Below are positions 17,603-25,076 of a DNA stretch of 64,000 bases, in pieces. Made by a program: the position numbers and the translations under genes. A model generated the notes under the pieces. The model saw only the letters and a list, made by a program, of their open reading frames with translations, did not search any database and was not told the origin of the DNA. Origin of the DNA: Rugamonas rivuli (GTDB lineage: Bacteria; Pseudomonadota; Gammaproteobacteria; Burkholderiales; Burkholderiaceae_D). Position 1 is the stretch's first letter; every line of letters starts with the position of its first letter. The DNA lies in assembly GCF_009380165.1 (NCBI RefSeq), contig NZ_WHUF01000002.1, positions 186,001-250,000 of the forward strand, given 5' to 3'.

Positions 17603-18008
17603 TTTTTTGGCCCCTCAAGACATCAAAAAGCACTGCAATCGGCCACAGTATAGCGCCGATTAAATTCGAGATTCGCTCGCTATCCGCCTGGGTAAAGAGA
17701 TCGTCACGGCGAGCCAGGCTCAGATACAGACTCACCGCCCAGACTGTTAAACCGATCCACACGGCGAGGTTGGCCTTTTGTGCCCAACGGTCTTCGCGGC
17801 GATCGAAGGAGATGATGCCTGGCGCATGCCGTTTTGTACCCCGGATCTCTCTGGCCCGCGTAAAAGGCAGCAGCATTCCCAAAGCCGCGCCACCGACCGT
17901 CGGCCCTATGAATGCAGTTGCGCCAGCGTCGTGTATGCTTTGGCGTAGCAAAAATTCCAGGATGGCCATCAGCCATGGGAATGCCCAGCTAAGAATTCTA
18001 GTTTCCAT
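17580..18008 (-). CDS. Membrane protein of unknown function
   Basis: A 142-residue protein starting METRILSWAF, with three or four predicted membrane helices (about 8-20, 28-48, 81-97, 117-131). The longer open frame upstream is antisense to the next gene, so ATG 18008 was chosen. I recognise no family. The Gly-rich second helix (IGPTVGGAALGMLLPF) and the RREDRWAQKANLAVWIGLT segment are the most distinctive parts. It is coupled with the downstream 87-residue membrane protein. Confidence 0.65.
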   Translation of the reverse strand: METRILSWAFPWLMAILEFLLRQSIHDAGATAFIGPTVGGAALGMLLPFTRAREIRGTKRHAPGIISFDRREDRWAQKANLAVWIGLTVWAVSLYLSLARRDDLFTQADSERISNLIGAILWPIAVLFDVLRGQKNELARSR

Positions 18009-18110
18009 GTCGTCGCTGCCGGAATTGGAATTGCCACTGTAGGTCCGTTCTGGCTGCGGTGAGTTGATCTGGATTGCAGTAAAATCGGATACCCCATTGA
18101 CGGACGCAGC

Positions 18111-18497
18111 ATGAAGAAAATTGATTTTCCCCAGTTGATGCAACTGGCTCAGGCTTCCGCCGGCATCACGGCGCCGTGCAGTTGCAATGCTGTGTCGCTG
18201 GCGGCGTGGCAGCGTCTGCCGACCTCGCTGGAGCTGGACCGTTTCGAGGAAATCGGCACGCTGATGGACGACCCGTACGACGAGCCGACCTTCGCCGAAT
18301 ACCATCCGCACGGCACGCGCTACGAAAGCGACGACGCGCCCATCGCGCCGCGCTACTATCCGTGCAACCGCAGCCAGCTGGCGCGCTGCCTGGACTGCGG
18401 CCGCCACTACCTGCGCTACAACGAGGCGGGCGGCTACTTCACCGAGCTGCGCATCCGCGCGCTGCAACCCGGCTTACTGGTCGACGCCGCCCTGTAA
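18111..18497 (+). CDS. Cysteine-containing protein of unknown function
   Basis: A 128-residue soluble protein with a CSC motif at residues 23-25 and CNR...CLDC near 84-95 (YYPCNRSQLARCLDCGRHYLRYNEAGGYF), which together could form a zinc-ribbon-like site. Family not recognised, though the compact motif layout suggests a conserved protein. The last 24 bases overlap the end of the convergent TetR gene. Confidence 0.72.
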   Translation: MKKIDFPQLMQLAQASAGITAPCSCNAVSLAAWQRLPTSLELDRFEEIGTLMDDPYDEPTFAEYHPHGTRYESDDAPIAPRYYPCNRSQLARCLDCGRHYLRYNEAGGYFTELRIRALQPGLLVDAAL

Positions 18498-19073
18498 GCC
18501 CAGCATGCGCGCCGCCATGGCGCGCGCCAGCACCGCCGGCGCGGGCACCGCTACCGGCAGATCCGTGAACGCTTCGTCGATCGCCAGGTTCGCCAGTCCG
18601 TGCGCCAGGCTCCAGCCGGTCAATGCCAGCTCCGGGCCGCGCTCCGCATCGAAGGCAGTGGCCGCCATGACCAGGACATTGAACGCCGCTTCCGCCGCCT
18701 GCTTCAAATCGGGGTAGCGCGATTTCTGCGCCAGCAGGGGGCCGAACATCAGGCGGAACTGCGCCGGCCGCGCGCGGGCAAATTCCACATACACCTCGCA
18801 GATATCCATCAGCCGCAGGCCCTGGCTGCGCGCGCCATCGGCGTCCGCCGCCGCCATCGCCGAGGCCAGCCCGGCGAAGGCCTGCGCCGCCACGGCGGCC
18901 AGCAAATGCTCGCGGCTGGGAAAGTGGTGATACGGCGCGGCATGCGACACGCCGGCCGCCTTGGCGACCTCGCGCAAGGTCAGCGCCTGCGCGCCGTTCT
19001 GCGCCAGCAAGAGAGCGGCGGCATCGAGCAGGCTGTCGCGCAGATTGCCGTGGTGGTAGGGTTTGGTGCTCAT
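18474..19073 (-). CDS. TetR/AcrR family transcriptional regulator
   Basis: A 199-residue regulator with a TetR DNA-binding domain (YHHGNLRDSLLDAAALLLAQNGAQALTLREVAKAAGVSHAAPYHHFPSREHLLAAVA) and a C-terminal domain of the TetR_C_13/WHG type (FRLMFGPLLA). ATG 19073 was chosen because the longer frame runs antisense through the neighbour. It is divergent from the SnoaL-like gene and a 13-bp inverted repeat lies between them, so it probably regulates that gene and itself. Confidence 0.9.
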   Translation of the reverse strand: MSTKPYHHGNLRDSLLDAAALLLAQNGAQALTLREVAKAAGVSHAAPYHHFPSREHLLAAVAAQAFAGLASAMAAADADGARSQGLRLMDICEVYVEFARARPAQFRLMFGPLLAQKSRYPDLKQAAEAAFNVLVMAATAFDAERGPELALTGWSLAHGLANLAIDEAFTDLPVAVPAPAVLARAMAARMLGLQGGVDQ

Positions 19074-19085
19074 AAAGTCATCTTG

Positions 19086-19128
19086 ACACGAGAAAGATAT
19101 CGTCGCACTATACAGATCTTTCTTGTGT
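19086..19128. promoter_or_regulatory. Inverted repeat in the TetR/SnoaL intergenic region
   Basis: ACACGAGAAAGAT (19086-19098) and ATCTTTCTTGTGT (19116-19128) are 13-bp arms with a single mismatch and a 17-bp spacer. A TTGACA at 19083-19088 overlaps the left arm, so binding would block a rightward promoter. This is a likely TetR operator. Confidence 0.6.
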
Positions 19129-19145
19129 AAAGATTGGAGGCGATC

Positions 19146-19601
19146 ATGTACCACTTTATCGTTGGCCGCAAATTGCAGCGGGCGTTCAGGGACATCAACG
19201 CGGGCGCCTACGAGCGCGTGCTGCCGCAATTCGCCGCCGCGCACCGGCATTTGATGCACGGCCACCATCCGCTGGCCGGCGAGCGCCGCACGTTGGCGTC
19301 GACGACGCAGTGGTATGCACGCCTGAAGCGGCTGCTGCCCGGCCTGCGCTTCGACATCGACGCCATCGCCGTCACCGGCTGGCCGTGGCGCACCATCGCC
19401 ACCGTGACGTGGAAGGACCGCTTCACGCTGCCCGACGGCAGCACTGGCGCCAACCAGGGCGTGCATGAGTTCGAATTGCGCTGGGGCCGCGTGCACAAGC
19501 TGGAGGTGCATTGCGACACGGCCAAACTGGAAAACTACTGCCGCCACATGGCCGCCGCCGGCATCGCCGAAGCCGCCGCCGCGCCGATCAGCGATGTCTG
19601 A
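19146..19601 (+). CDS. SnoaL-like (NTF2-fold) protein
   Basis: This 151-residue protein has an NTF2/SnoaL-like pattern: FRDINAGAYERVLPQFA...HHPLAGERRTLASTTQWYARLKRLLPGLRFDIDAIAVTGWPWRTIATVTWKDR. Such folds serve as small isomerases, hydrolases or binding proteins; the substrate is unknown. ATG 19146 follows a TTGGAGG ribosome binding site. The divergent TetR gene is the likely regulator. Confidence 0.75.
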   Translation: MYHFIVGRKLQRAFRDINAGAYERVLPQFAAAHRHLMHGHHPLAGERRTLASTTQWYARLKRLLPGLRFDIDAIAVTGWPWRTIATVTWKDRFTLPDGSTGANQGVHEFELRWGRVHKLEVHCDTAKLENYCRHMAAAGIAEAAAAPISDV

Positions 19602-19657
19602 TGACGACGTAAAATAGGCTATCATGCCGCCTCTTTACCCGTTTGATCGTTTTCCCC

Positions 19658-20509
19658 ATGATAGTTCCCCGCAGCAAGCACTTTTCACCGCGCCGGAGCA
19701 GGCTGGAGGCGTTGGTGAATCTCGTCCTGATGGGGGGCGTGGTCAGTGCGCTGAGTTACCACTGCGGCCTGCACGGCCGCCTCGGCGTGACCCGCCATGC
19801 GATCGCGCTGCCGGAAGGCAAACGCCTGCCGCGTCCGCTCAAGATCGCGTTTGCTTCGGATTTCCACGCCGGCCCGCCCACCCATGCGGGCATCTTCCAT
19901 GACCTGTTTGCCGCCATCGCCACCGAGCAGCCGGACGTGCTGCTGCTCGGCGGCGACTACGTCTCCGGCCCCGCCGCCAATGCCGCCGTGATGTGCCCGC
20001 CGCTGGCGGCTTGCCAGCCGCCGCTGGGCAAGTTCGCGGTGCTGGGCAACCACGATTTGTCGACCGACGACGCCGACATCTGCCGCCGCTTCGAAGCGGT
20101 CGGCGTGCAGATGCTGGTCAACCGCGCGATGACGCTGCCGGCGCCGTTCGGCAACGTGTCGATCTGCGGCCTGGACGATCCCTGGACCGGTGAGCCTGAT
20201 GCCGCCGCCGCCTTTGCCGGCGCAGGCGCCGTGCGCGTGCTGCTGATGCACGCGCCGGACGGCCTGCTATCGCTGGAAGGGCGGCAGTACGACGTCGCCT
20301 TTGCCGGCCACACGCACGGCGGCCAGATCGCGCTGCGCGACGGCACGCCGCTGGTGCTGCCGGAAGGTCCGCTGTCGCGTCCCTATCATTATGGACGCTT
20401 CCCGGTGCGCGGCAACGGCGAGCTGATCGTCAGTCGCGGCGTGGGTTGCAGCCGCATTCCGGTGCGCATCAACGCCAATCCGGAACTGGTCATCTGTACT
20501 GTGCAATAA
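19658..20509 (+). CDS. Metallophosphoesterase
   Basis: A 283-residue calcineurin-like phosphoesterase with an N-terminal membrane anchor. Its metal-binding motifs are ASDFHAG (DxH), GGDYV (GD), GNHD and GHTHGGQ, in order. The layout is like the E. coli YaeI lipid-pyrophosphatase-like proteins. It probably acts on the periplasmic side or at the membrane. ATG 19658 is preferred to TTG 19643. Confidence 0.9.
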   Translation: MIVPRSKHFSPRRSRLEALVNLVLMGGVVSALSYHCGLHGRLGVTRHAIALPEGKRLPRPLKIAFASDFHAGPPTHAGIFHDLFAAIATEQPDVLLLGGDYVSGPAANAAVMCPPLAACQPPLGKFAVLGNHDLSTDDADICRRFEAVGVQMLVNRAMTLPAPFGNVSICGLDDPWTGEPDAAAAFAGAGAVRVLLMHAPDGLLSLEGRQYDVAFAGHTHGGQIALRDGTPLVLPEGPLSRPYHYGRFPVRGNGELIVSRGVGCSRIPVRINANPELVICTVQ

Positions 20510-20519
20510 TTTGCATATC

Positions 20520-20987
20520 ATGCATACCGACATCCAACTCCAAACCGAAGATCCCGCCGCGCGCGATTCCCTGTTGTTGATGGAAGAATTGTCGACGGCG
20601 CTGGAAGCCATCACCGGCGACAGCGGCAACGCCTCGTTCGACGCCAACGATGTCTACGGCCCGGCCGGCTGTTTCGTGGTGGCGCGCGACGCCAGCGGCC
20701 ATGCGCTCGGCTGCGGCGCGCTGCGTCCGCTGGAACCGGGCGTGGCCGAGATCAAGCGCATGTATGCGCGCCACGGCACGAGCGGCGTCGGCAGCGCCGT
20801 GCTGCGATTCCTGGAGGATGAGGCGCTGGCCATGGGTTACCAGGCCGTGTGGCTGGAGACGCGGCTGGTCAACCGCCGCGCCGTCGATTTCTACGAAGCG
20901 CGCGGCTATCAGCGCATCGCCAACTACGGCAAATACATCGGCAACCCGCTGGCCGTCTGCTTCGAAAAACAATTGCCCACGCCGTAA
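20520..20987 (+). CDS. GNAT family N-acetyltransferase
   Basis: A 155-residue acetyltransferase of the GNAT fold. The acetyl-CoA-binding region reads IKRMYARHGTSGVGSAVLRFLEDEA, followed by GYQAVWLETRLVNRRAVDFYEARGYQRI. The acceptor substrate is unknown. It starts 10 bases after the phosphoesterase stop and may be co-transcribed with it. Confidence 0.88.
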   Translation: MHTDIQLQTEDPAARDSLLLMEELSTALEAITGDSGNASFDANDVYGPAGCFVVARDASGHALGCGALRPLEPGVAEIKRMYARHGTSGVGSAVLRFLEDEALAMGYQAVWLETRLVNRRAVDFYEARGYQRIANYGKYIGNPLAVCFEKQLPTP

Positions 20988-21125
20988 CAGCTTGATAGCA
21001 CGCCGGCCTTAAGCACACGTTAGCTGTCAGCCTGGTCTTACACGCAGATGGCCCGTGCGCTGCTTACGCGCAGGCCTGAAGCTTGCGACAATGTTGCCTG
21101 AATTTTAAAGAAGACATTGGCTATC

Positions 21126-21719
21126 ATGAAAATCATCGATCAGCGCTACCTCGCCAGCGACAACCGCTATTCCTCACAACCTTGCCTGCTCAGCATACTG
21201 GAGCTGGACCGCGACGCGCCCACGCCCGCCGCCATCAGCGCGCTGGAGCGCCGCCTGCAAGCGATCCTGCCGGGCCTGCGCCGCCAGCGCAACCTGGTGG
21301 GCAAGCGCTGCGCCGACGTGCCGCCGCTGGTGCAACTGGTGCAGCAGGTGGCGATGGAATTGCGCCGCCTGGCTTTCAATGAAGTGACCTTGGGTTTCGT
21401 CGGCGTGGTGCCGCACATGCGCGGCCGCTACCGCTTGGTGCTGCCGTATTCGGCCAAGGCCGCCGTCGCGCCGGCGCTGGCCATGGCCACGCAGCTGGTG
21501 GACCGCCAACTGGCCGGCCGCGCCTTCAATCTGCAAGCCGGCCTGACGCGCCTGCGCGCGCTGGCCGACCGCCGCGTCCTGCCGCGCAACGGCAAGCGCG
21601 CCTACTTGATGCAGACCGCGCGCACCATCTTGATGTCGGTAATGCCCAACAAGACTTTCTCGATGCCGTCCATCTTCAAGGTCAGCATGCCGTCTTCCAA
21701 TGCGGCCGCCAGCAGCTGA
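21126..21719 (+). CDS. Orphan cyanophycin-synthetase N-domain-like protein
   Basis: From MKIIDQRYLASDNRYSSQPCLLSILEL through LPGLRRQRN, VQQVAMELRRLAFNEVTLGF, GRYRLVLPYSAKAAVAPALAMATQLVD and LTRLRALADRRV, residues 1-160 follow the order of the N-terminal domain of cyanophycin synthetase (CphA). The ATP-grasp and Mur-ligase domains are absent. The last 40 residues are read antisense through the 3' end of the GspE-like gene. It could be a remnant or a diverged stand-alone domain; the domain call is by eye. Confidence 0.55.
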   Translation: MKIIDQRYLASDNRYSSQPCLLSILELDRDAPTPAAISALERRLQAILPGLRRQRNLVGKRCADVPPLVQLVQQVAMELRRLAFNEVTLGFVGVVPHMRGRYRLVLPYSAKAAVAPALAMATQLVDRQLAGRAFNLQAGLTRLRALADRRVLPRNGKRAYLMQTARTILMSVMPNKTFSMPSIFKVSMPSSNAAASS

Positions 21720-23959
21720 GCAACGCGCGCATGTTCCTGCAGCAGCTTCTTGACCTTGTCGCTGCCTATCAGCAGCTCGTGCAAGCCGACGCGGCCCTTG
21801 TAACCCTTGTTGCACTCCTCGCAGCCGACCGCGCGGTATAGCGTGAACTTGCCGTCCTTGGCGTAGCGCTGGCGCCAGCCGTCCAGCACGGCGGCGCGGC
21901 CGGCGGCGCCGTCCTTGATGAAGCTGTCGGTGTTGAGCAGCTCTTCGCAAAACTCCGTCAACAGCAGTTTCAATTCCTCCTCGCCCGGCTGGTAAGCCTG
22001 CTTGCACTTGCCGCACAGGCGCTTGGCCAGCCGCTGCGCCAGGATGCCCAGCAGCGCGTCGGCGAAGTTGAACGGGTCCATGCCCATGTCCAGCAGCCGC
22101 ACGATGGATTCCGGCGCGCTGTTGGTGTGCAGCGTGGCGAACACCAGGTGGCCCGTCAGCGAGGCTTCGATGCCCATGCCCACGGTTTCCTTGTCGCGCA
22201 TCTCGCCGACCATGATGATGTCCGGATCGGCGCGCAGGAAGGCCCGCATCACCGTGGCGAAGTCCAGCCCCGCCTTGCGGTTGACCTGCACCTGGCGCAA
22301 GCCTTTCTGCGTGATCTCGACCGGGTCTTCGGCGGTCCAGATCTTGGTGTCCGGCGTGTTCAGGTAGTTGAGCACCGAGTGCAGCGTGGTGGTCTTGCCG
22401 GAGCCGGTCGGGCCGCAGACGAAAAACAGACCATACGGTTTCTCGATGGTGGCGCGCAGGCGCTCCAGGTTGAAGGGCAGCACGCCCAGCTTGTCGAGCG
22501 GGATAGGTTCGCCGGCCGCCAGTATCCGCATGACGATGTCCTCGACGCCGCCGGCCGACGGTATCGTCGCCACCCGCAGCTCGATGTCCAGCGGACCGTA
22601 CTTCTTGAACTTGATCTTGCCGTCCTGCGGCTTGCGGCGCTCGGAGATGTCGAGGTCGCACATGATCTTGACCCGCGCCACCAGCGCGCTGCGGTAGGAA
22701 GCGGGTATCTCGATGTAGGGCACCAGCGTGCCATCCTTGCGGAAGCGGATGCCGGTCTTGCCCTTGCCGGGCAGCGGTTCGATGTGGATGTCCGACACGC
22801 CCTGGCGGTGGGCGTCGACGATGATCTTGTTGAGCAGTTTGACCAGCTCGTTTTCCACCGCCTCCGACACCTCGACCGTGCCGCCTTCGCCGTCGACCTC
22901 GTCGTCGTCCATGCCCGACAGCAGCTCGCCGACGCTGCCCATGTCGCTGGTGGCGCCGAAGAAGTGCTCCAGCATCTGCTGGAACTCGCGGTTGCTGGTG
23001 ACGCGGTACACCGGCTTGGCCTTGGGGAAGATCTGGTTGACGATGTGGGTGTGCGCCACCCGGTCCGGGTCCAGCGCCACCACCAGCATGCCTTCCTTGC
23101 TGTCTTCCAGCGGCATCCAGCCGGATTCCTCGACGTACTGGCGCTTGAGGTTCTTCAGCAGCTCCACCGGCTTGATGCGGTCGGGCCGGAAGTGCTCGTA
23201 CGGCACGCTGAAGTGCCGCTCCAGCGAGGCGCCGATGGCCGCCAGCTTGACCTGGAATTCATCGATCAGCACATCCTCGACATCGAGATCCTTCTTGCGG
23301 GCCGAACGCGTGGCCAGCTCCAGCTCGGGCAGCGACAGCACCGCGTCCGTCACCAGACCGTCATATTTGGTGCGTACCATCTGCGGTGGTTTCAAACGCT
23401 GGCTGAAGGCCACCGACAGCGTATCGCACAGCTCCTTCACGCCGGCCTCGGCGATGGCGGAGAAGGGGCAGCGGTCGCGGTTGTTGATGAATTGCACCAC
23501 GCCCAGCAGCTCGCGCGATTGCACCGAGATCAGCGGCGCCACCAGCATCTGCTTGGTGCGGTAGCCGGTGCGCTGGTCCACGCCCTGCTGGAAGCGCAGC
23601 TCCGGCGAGTAGCGCGACAGCTCGGCCTGGTCGTAGACGTCGGCGATGTTGACGGTCTTGCGGGTCAGCGCGACGTAGCCGGCGATGGAGGCCGGCGTCA
23701 CCGCCAGCTTGAGGTCGCGGAACGAGGTCAGTCCGGTCTTGACCTTGGAAACGATGTAGTCTTTTTCATGGTCCATCGCGTACAGCGTGAAGCGGTCGCA
23801 ATTGAACAGGTCGCAGAACTCCATGCCGAGGTCGAGCATGATTTCGTCCAGGTTGCTGGTGGCGTGGATCTTGGTCGTCACCGTTTGCAGCTTCTGGAAA
23901 AACGCCAGCCGCAGGTCGACATCGCTGGGGTGTGGACTGGGGTTGCCGGCGTCGTTCAT
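21602..23959 (-). CDS. GAF-domain GspE/PilB-type secretion ATPase
   Basis: This 785-residue protein joins an N-terminal GAF domain (about 25-185, LDEIMLDLGMEFCDLFNCDRFTLYAMD), a T2SSE N-terminal domain (about 260-345) and a type II/IV secretion ATPase. The ATPase shows Walker A GPTGSGKTT (about 511-519), the Asp box, Walker B and His box SLTGHLVFATLHTN. A zinc-binding tetracysteine follows (CGKC near 646, CEEC near 715). The GAF domain at the N-terminus is unusual for this family and suggests a sensory ATPase. No pilin or secretin genes are nearby. It follows the MBL gene by 11 bases. Confidence 0.9.
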   Translation of the reverse strand: MNDAGNPSPHPSDVDLRLAFFQKLQTVTTKIHATSNLDEIMLDLGMEFCDLFNCDRFTLYAMDHEKDYIVSKVKTGLTSFRDLKLAVTPASIAGYVALTRKTVNIADVYDQAELSRYSPELRFQQGVDQRTGYRTKQMLVAPLISVQSRELLGVVQFINNRDRCPFSAIAEAGVKELCDTLSVAFSQRLKPPQMVRTKYDGLVTDAVLSLPELELATRSARKKDLDVEDVLIDEFQVKLAAIGASLERHFSVPYEHFRPDRIKPVELLKNLKRQYVEESGWMPLEDSKEGMLVVALDPDRVAHTHIVNQIFPKAKPVYRVTSNREFQQMLEHFFGATSDMGSVGELLSGMDDDEVDGEGGTVEVSEAVENELVKLLNKIIVDAHRQGVSDIHIEPLPGKGKTGIRFRKDGTLVPYIEIPASYRSALVARVKIMCDLDISERRKPQDGKIKFKKYGPLDIELRVATIPSAGGVEDIVMRILAAGEPIPLDKLGVLPFNLERLRATIEKPYGLFFVCGPTGSGKTTTLHSVLNYLNTPDTKIWTAEDPVEITQKGLRQVQVNRKAGLDFATVMRAFLRADPDIIMVGEMRDKETVGMGIEASLTGHLVFATLHTNSAPESIVRLLDMGMDPFNFADALLGILAQRLAKRLCGKCKQAYQPGEEELKLLLTEFCEELLNTDSFIKDGAAGRAAVLDGWRQRYAKDGKFTLYRAVGCEECNKGYKGRVGLHELLIGSDKVKKLLQEHARVAQLLAAALEDGMLTLKMDGIEKVLLGITDIKMVRAVCIK

Positions 23960-23970
23960 GATCGCTTTCG

Positions 23971-24867
23971 CTAGGTCAAGTGAACTTCCATGCCTTCATA
24001 AGCGAGGAAGACCTTCAGATCACCCAGCAGCGGCGCGTGGCGCGCCATGACATCGGCGAACACGGCTTCGAGTTCGTCGTCGCTGCGGGTCGGTTCATGA
24101 TGGGTGCAGTATAGCGCTTTGGCGCCGGTGCGCAGCGCCATGGCGAACGCGGAATCGAAGGTGCCGTGGCCCCAGCCCTGCTTGGCCGGGTATTCCTCGC
24201 GGGTGTAGGAGCAATCGACGATCAGCGCGTCGACGCCTTGCACCACGGCGTCGATGGCGGCGTTGCGTTCCGCCATCCACAGTTCGTAGGCGGCGTGCTC
24301 CGGGTGGCCGGGCGGATGGATGTTGTAGTGCGGCTCATGGTCGCCAGTGAAGAACACGGACTTGCCATGGCATTCGATACGATAGCCGAGGTCGGTCACC
24401 GGATGGTTCATCACCACGTTGCGCACCAGCGCGTCGCTGACCTGGACCGGCTCGTCGATGGTGAGCGTCTGGTATTCGATGGTGGCGTCCATCTGGGTTT
24501 CGCTGACCGGGAAGTAGCTGTTCTGCAGCTGCACGCCCATCACATGCTCGATGCCGTTGCCGGTGACGGGGTCGGTGACGCCGTGCAGGCGCACCCGGCT
24601 GCCGCGCACGAACAGCGGCGTGAAGAAGGGCAGGCCGTGGATGTGGTCCCAGTGGCTGTGGGTGATGAAGATGTTGGCGTGGATGGGCGCTGTCTTGTTC
24701 TGCAACAGGGACTGGGCCAGCGAGAATATGCCGGTGCCGCCATCGATGACGATCAGGGTGTCGTTGTCGGTGCGCACTTCGATGCAGGTGGTGTTGCCGC
24801 CATAGCGCGCGGTGCGCGGGCCGGGGGAGGGTATGGAACCGCGCACTCCCCAAAAAATAAATTTCAT
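23971..24867 (-). CDS. MBL-fold metallo-hydrolase
   Basis: A 298-residue metallo-beta-lactamase-fold protein beginning MKFIFWGVRGSIPSPGPRTARYGGNTTC. The metal-binding motif THSHWDH (HxHxDH) is followed by His in VVMNHPVT, Asp in FTGDHEP and a late CTHHEP. The RGSIPSPG start is shared with phosphodiesterase-like MBL proteins such as PhnP relatives. Function may be cleavage of a cyclic nucleotide or related phosphodiester; this is inference. ATG 24867 was chosen on homology. It is co-oriented with and just before the GAF-GspE gene. Confidence 0.88.
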   Translation of the reverse strand: MKFIFWGVRGSIPSPGPRTARYGGNTTCIEVRTDNDTLIVIDGGTGIFSLAQSLLQNKTAPIHANIFITHSHWDHIHGLPFFTPLFVRGSRVRLHGVTDPVTGNGIEHVMGVQLQNSYFPVSETQMDATIEYQTLTIDEPVQVSDALVRNVVMNHPVTDLGYRIECHGKSVFFTGDHEPHYNIHPPGHPEHAAYELWMAERNAAIDAVVQGVDALIVDCSYTREEYPAKQGWGHGTFDSAFAMALRTGAKALYCTHHEPTRSDDELEAVFADVMARHAPLLGDLKVFLAYEGMEVHLT

Positions 24868-25076
24868 ACAAAGTCCCTGTTTTTTTCGCTCTATGCTACG
24901 GCCGATGATAGCTTTTTTTCCCGGCAACAGGGAAAAACCCGACACTGGCCGAGGTAATTTTGTGTCATGGACCATTTCCCGATGTACAACAGCTTGCGCT
25001 GGAGCTACACTTCAAAAGTACTCCTGCGCGCCCTGCGGCAGCGAGCGCTTCTCCAACAGGTATCGAAAAAACAACC

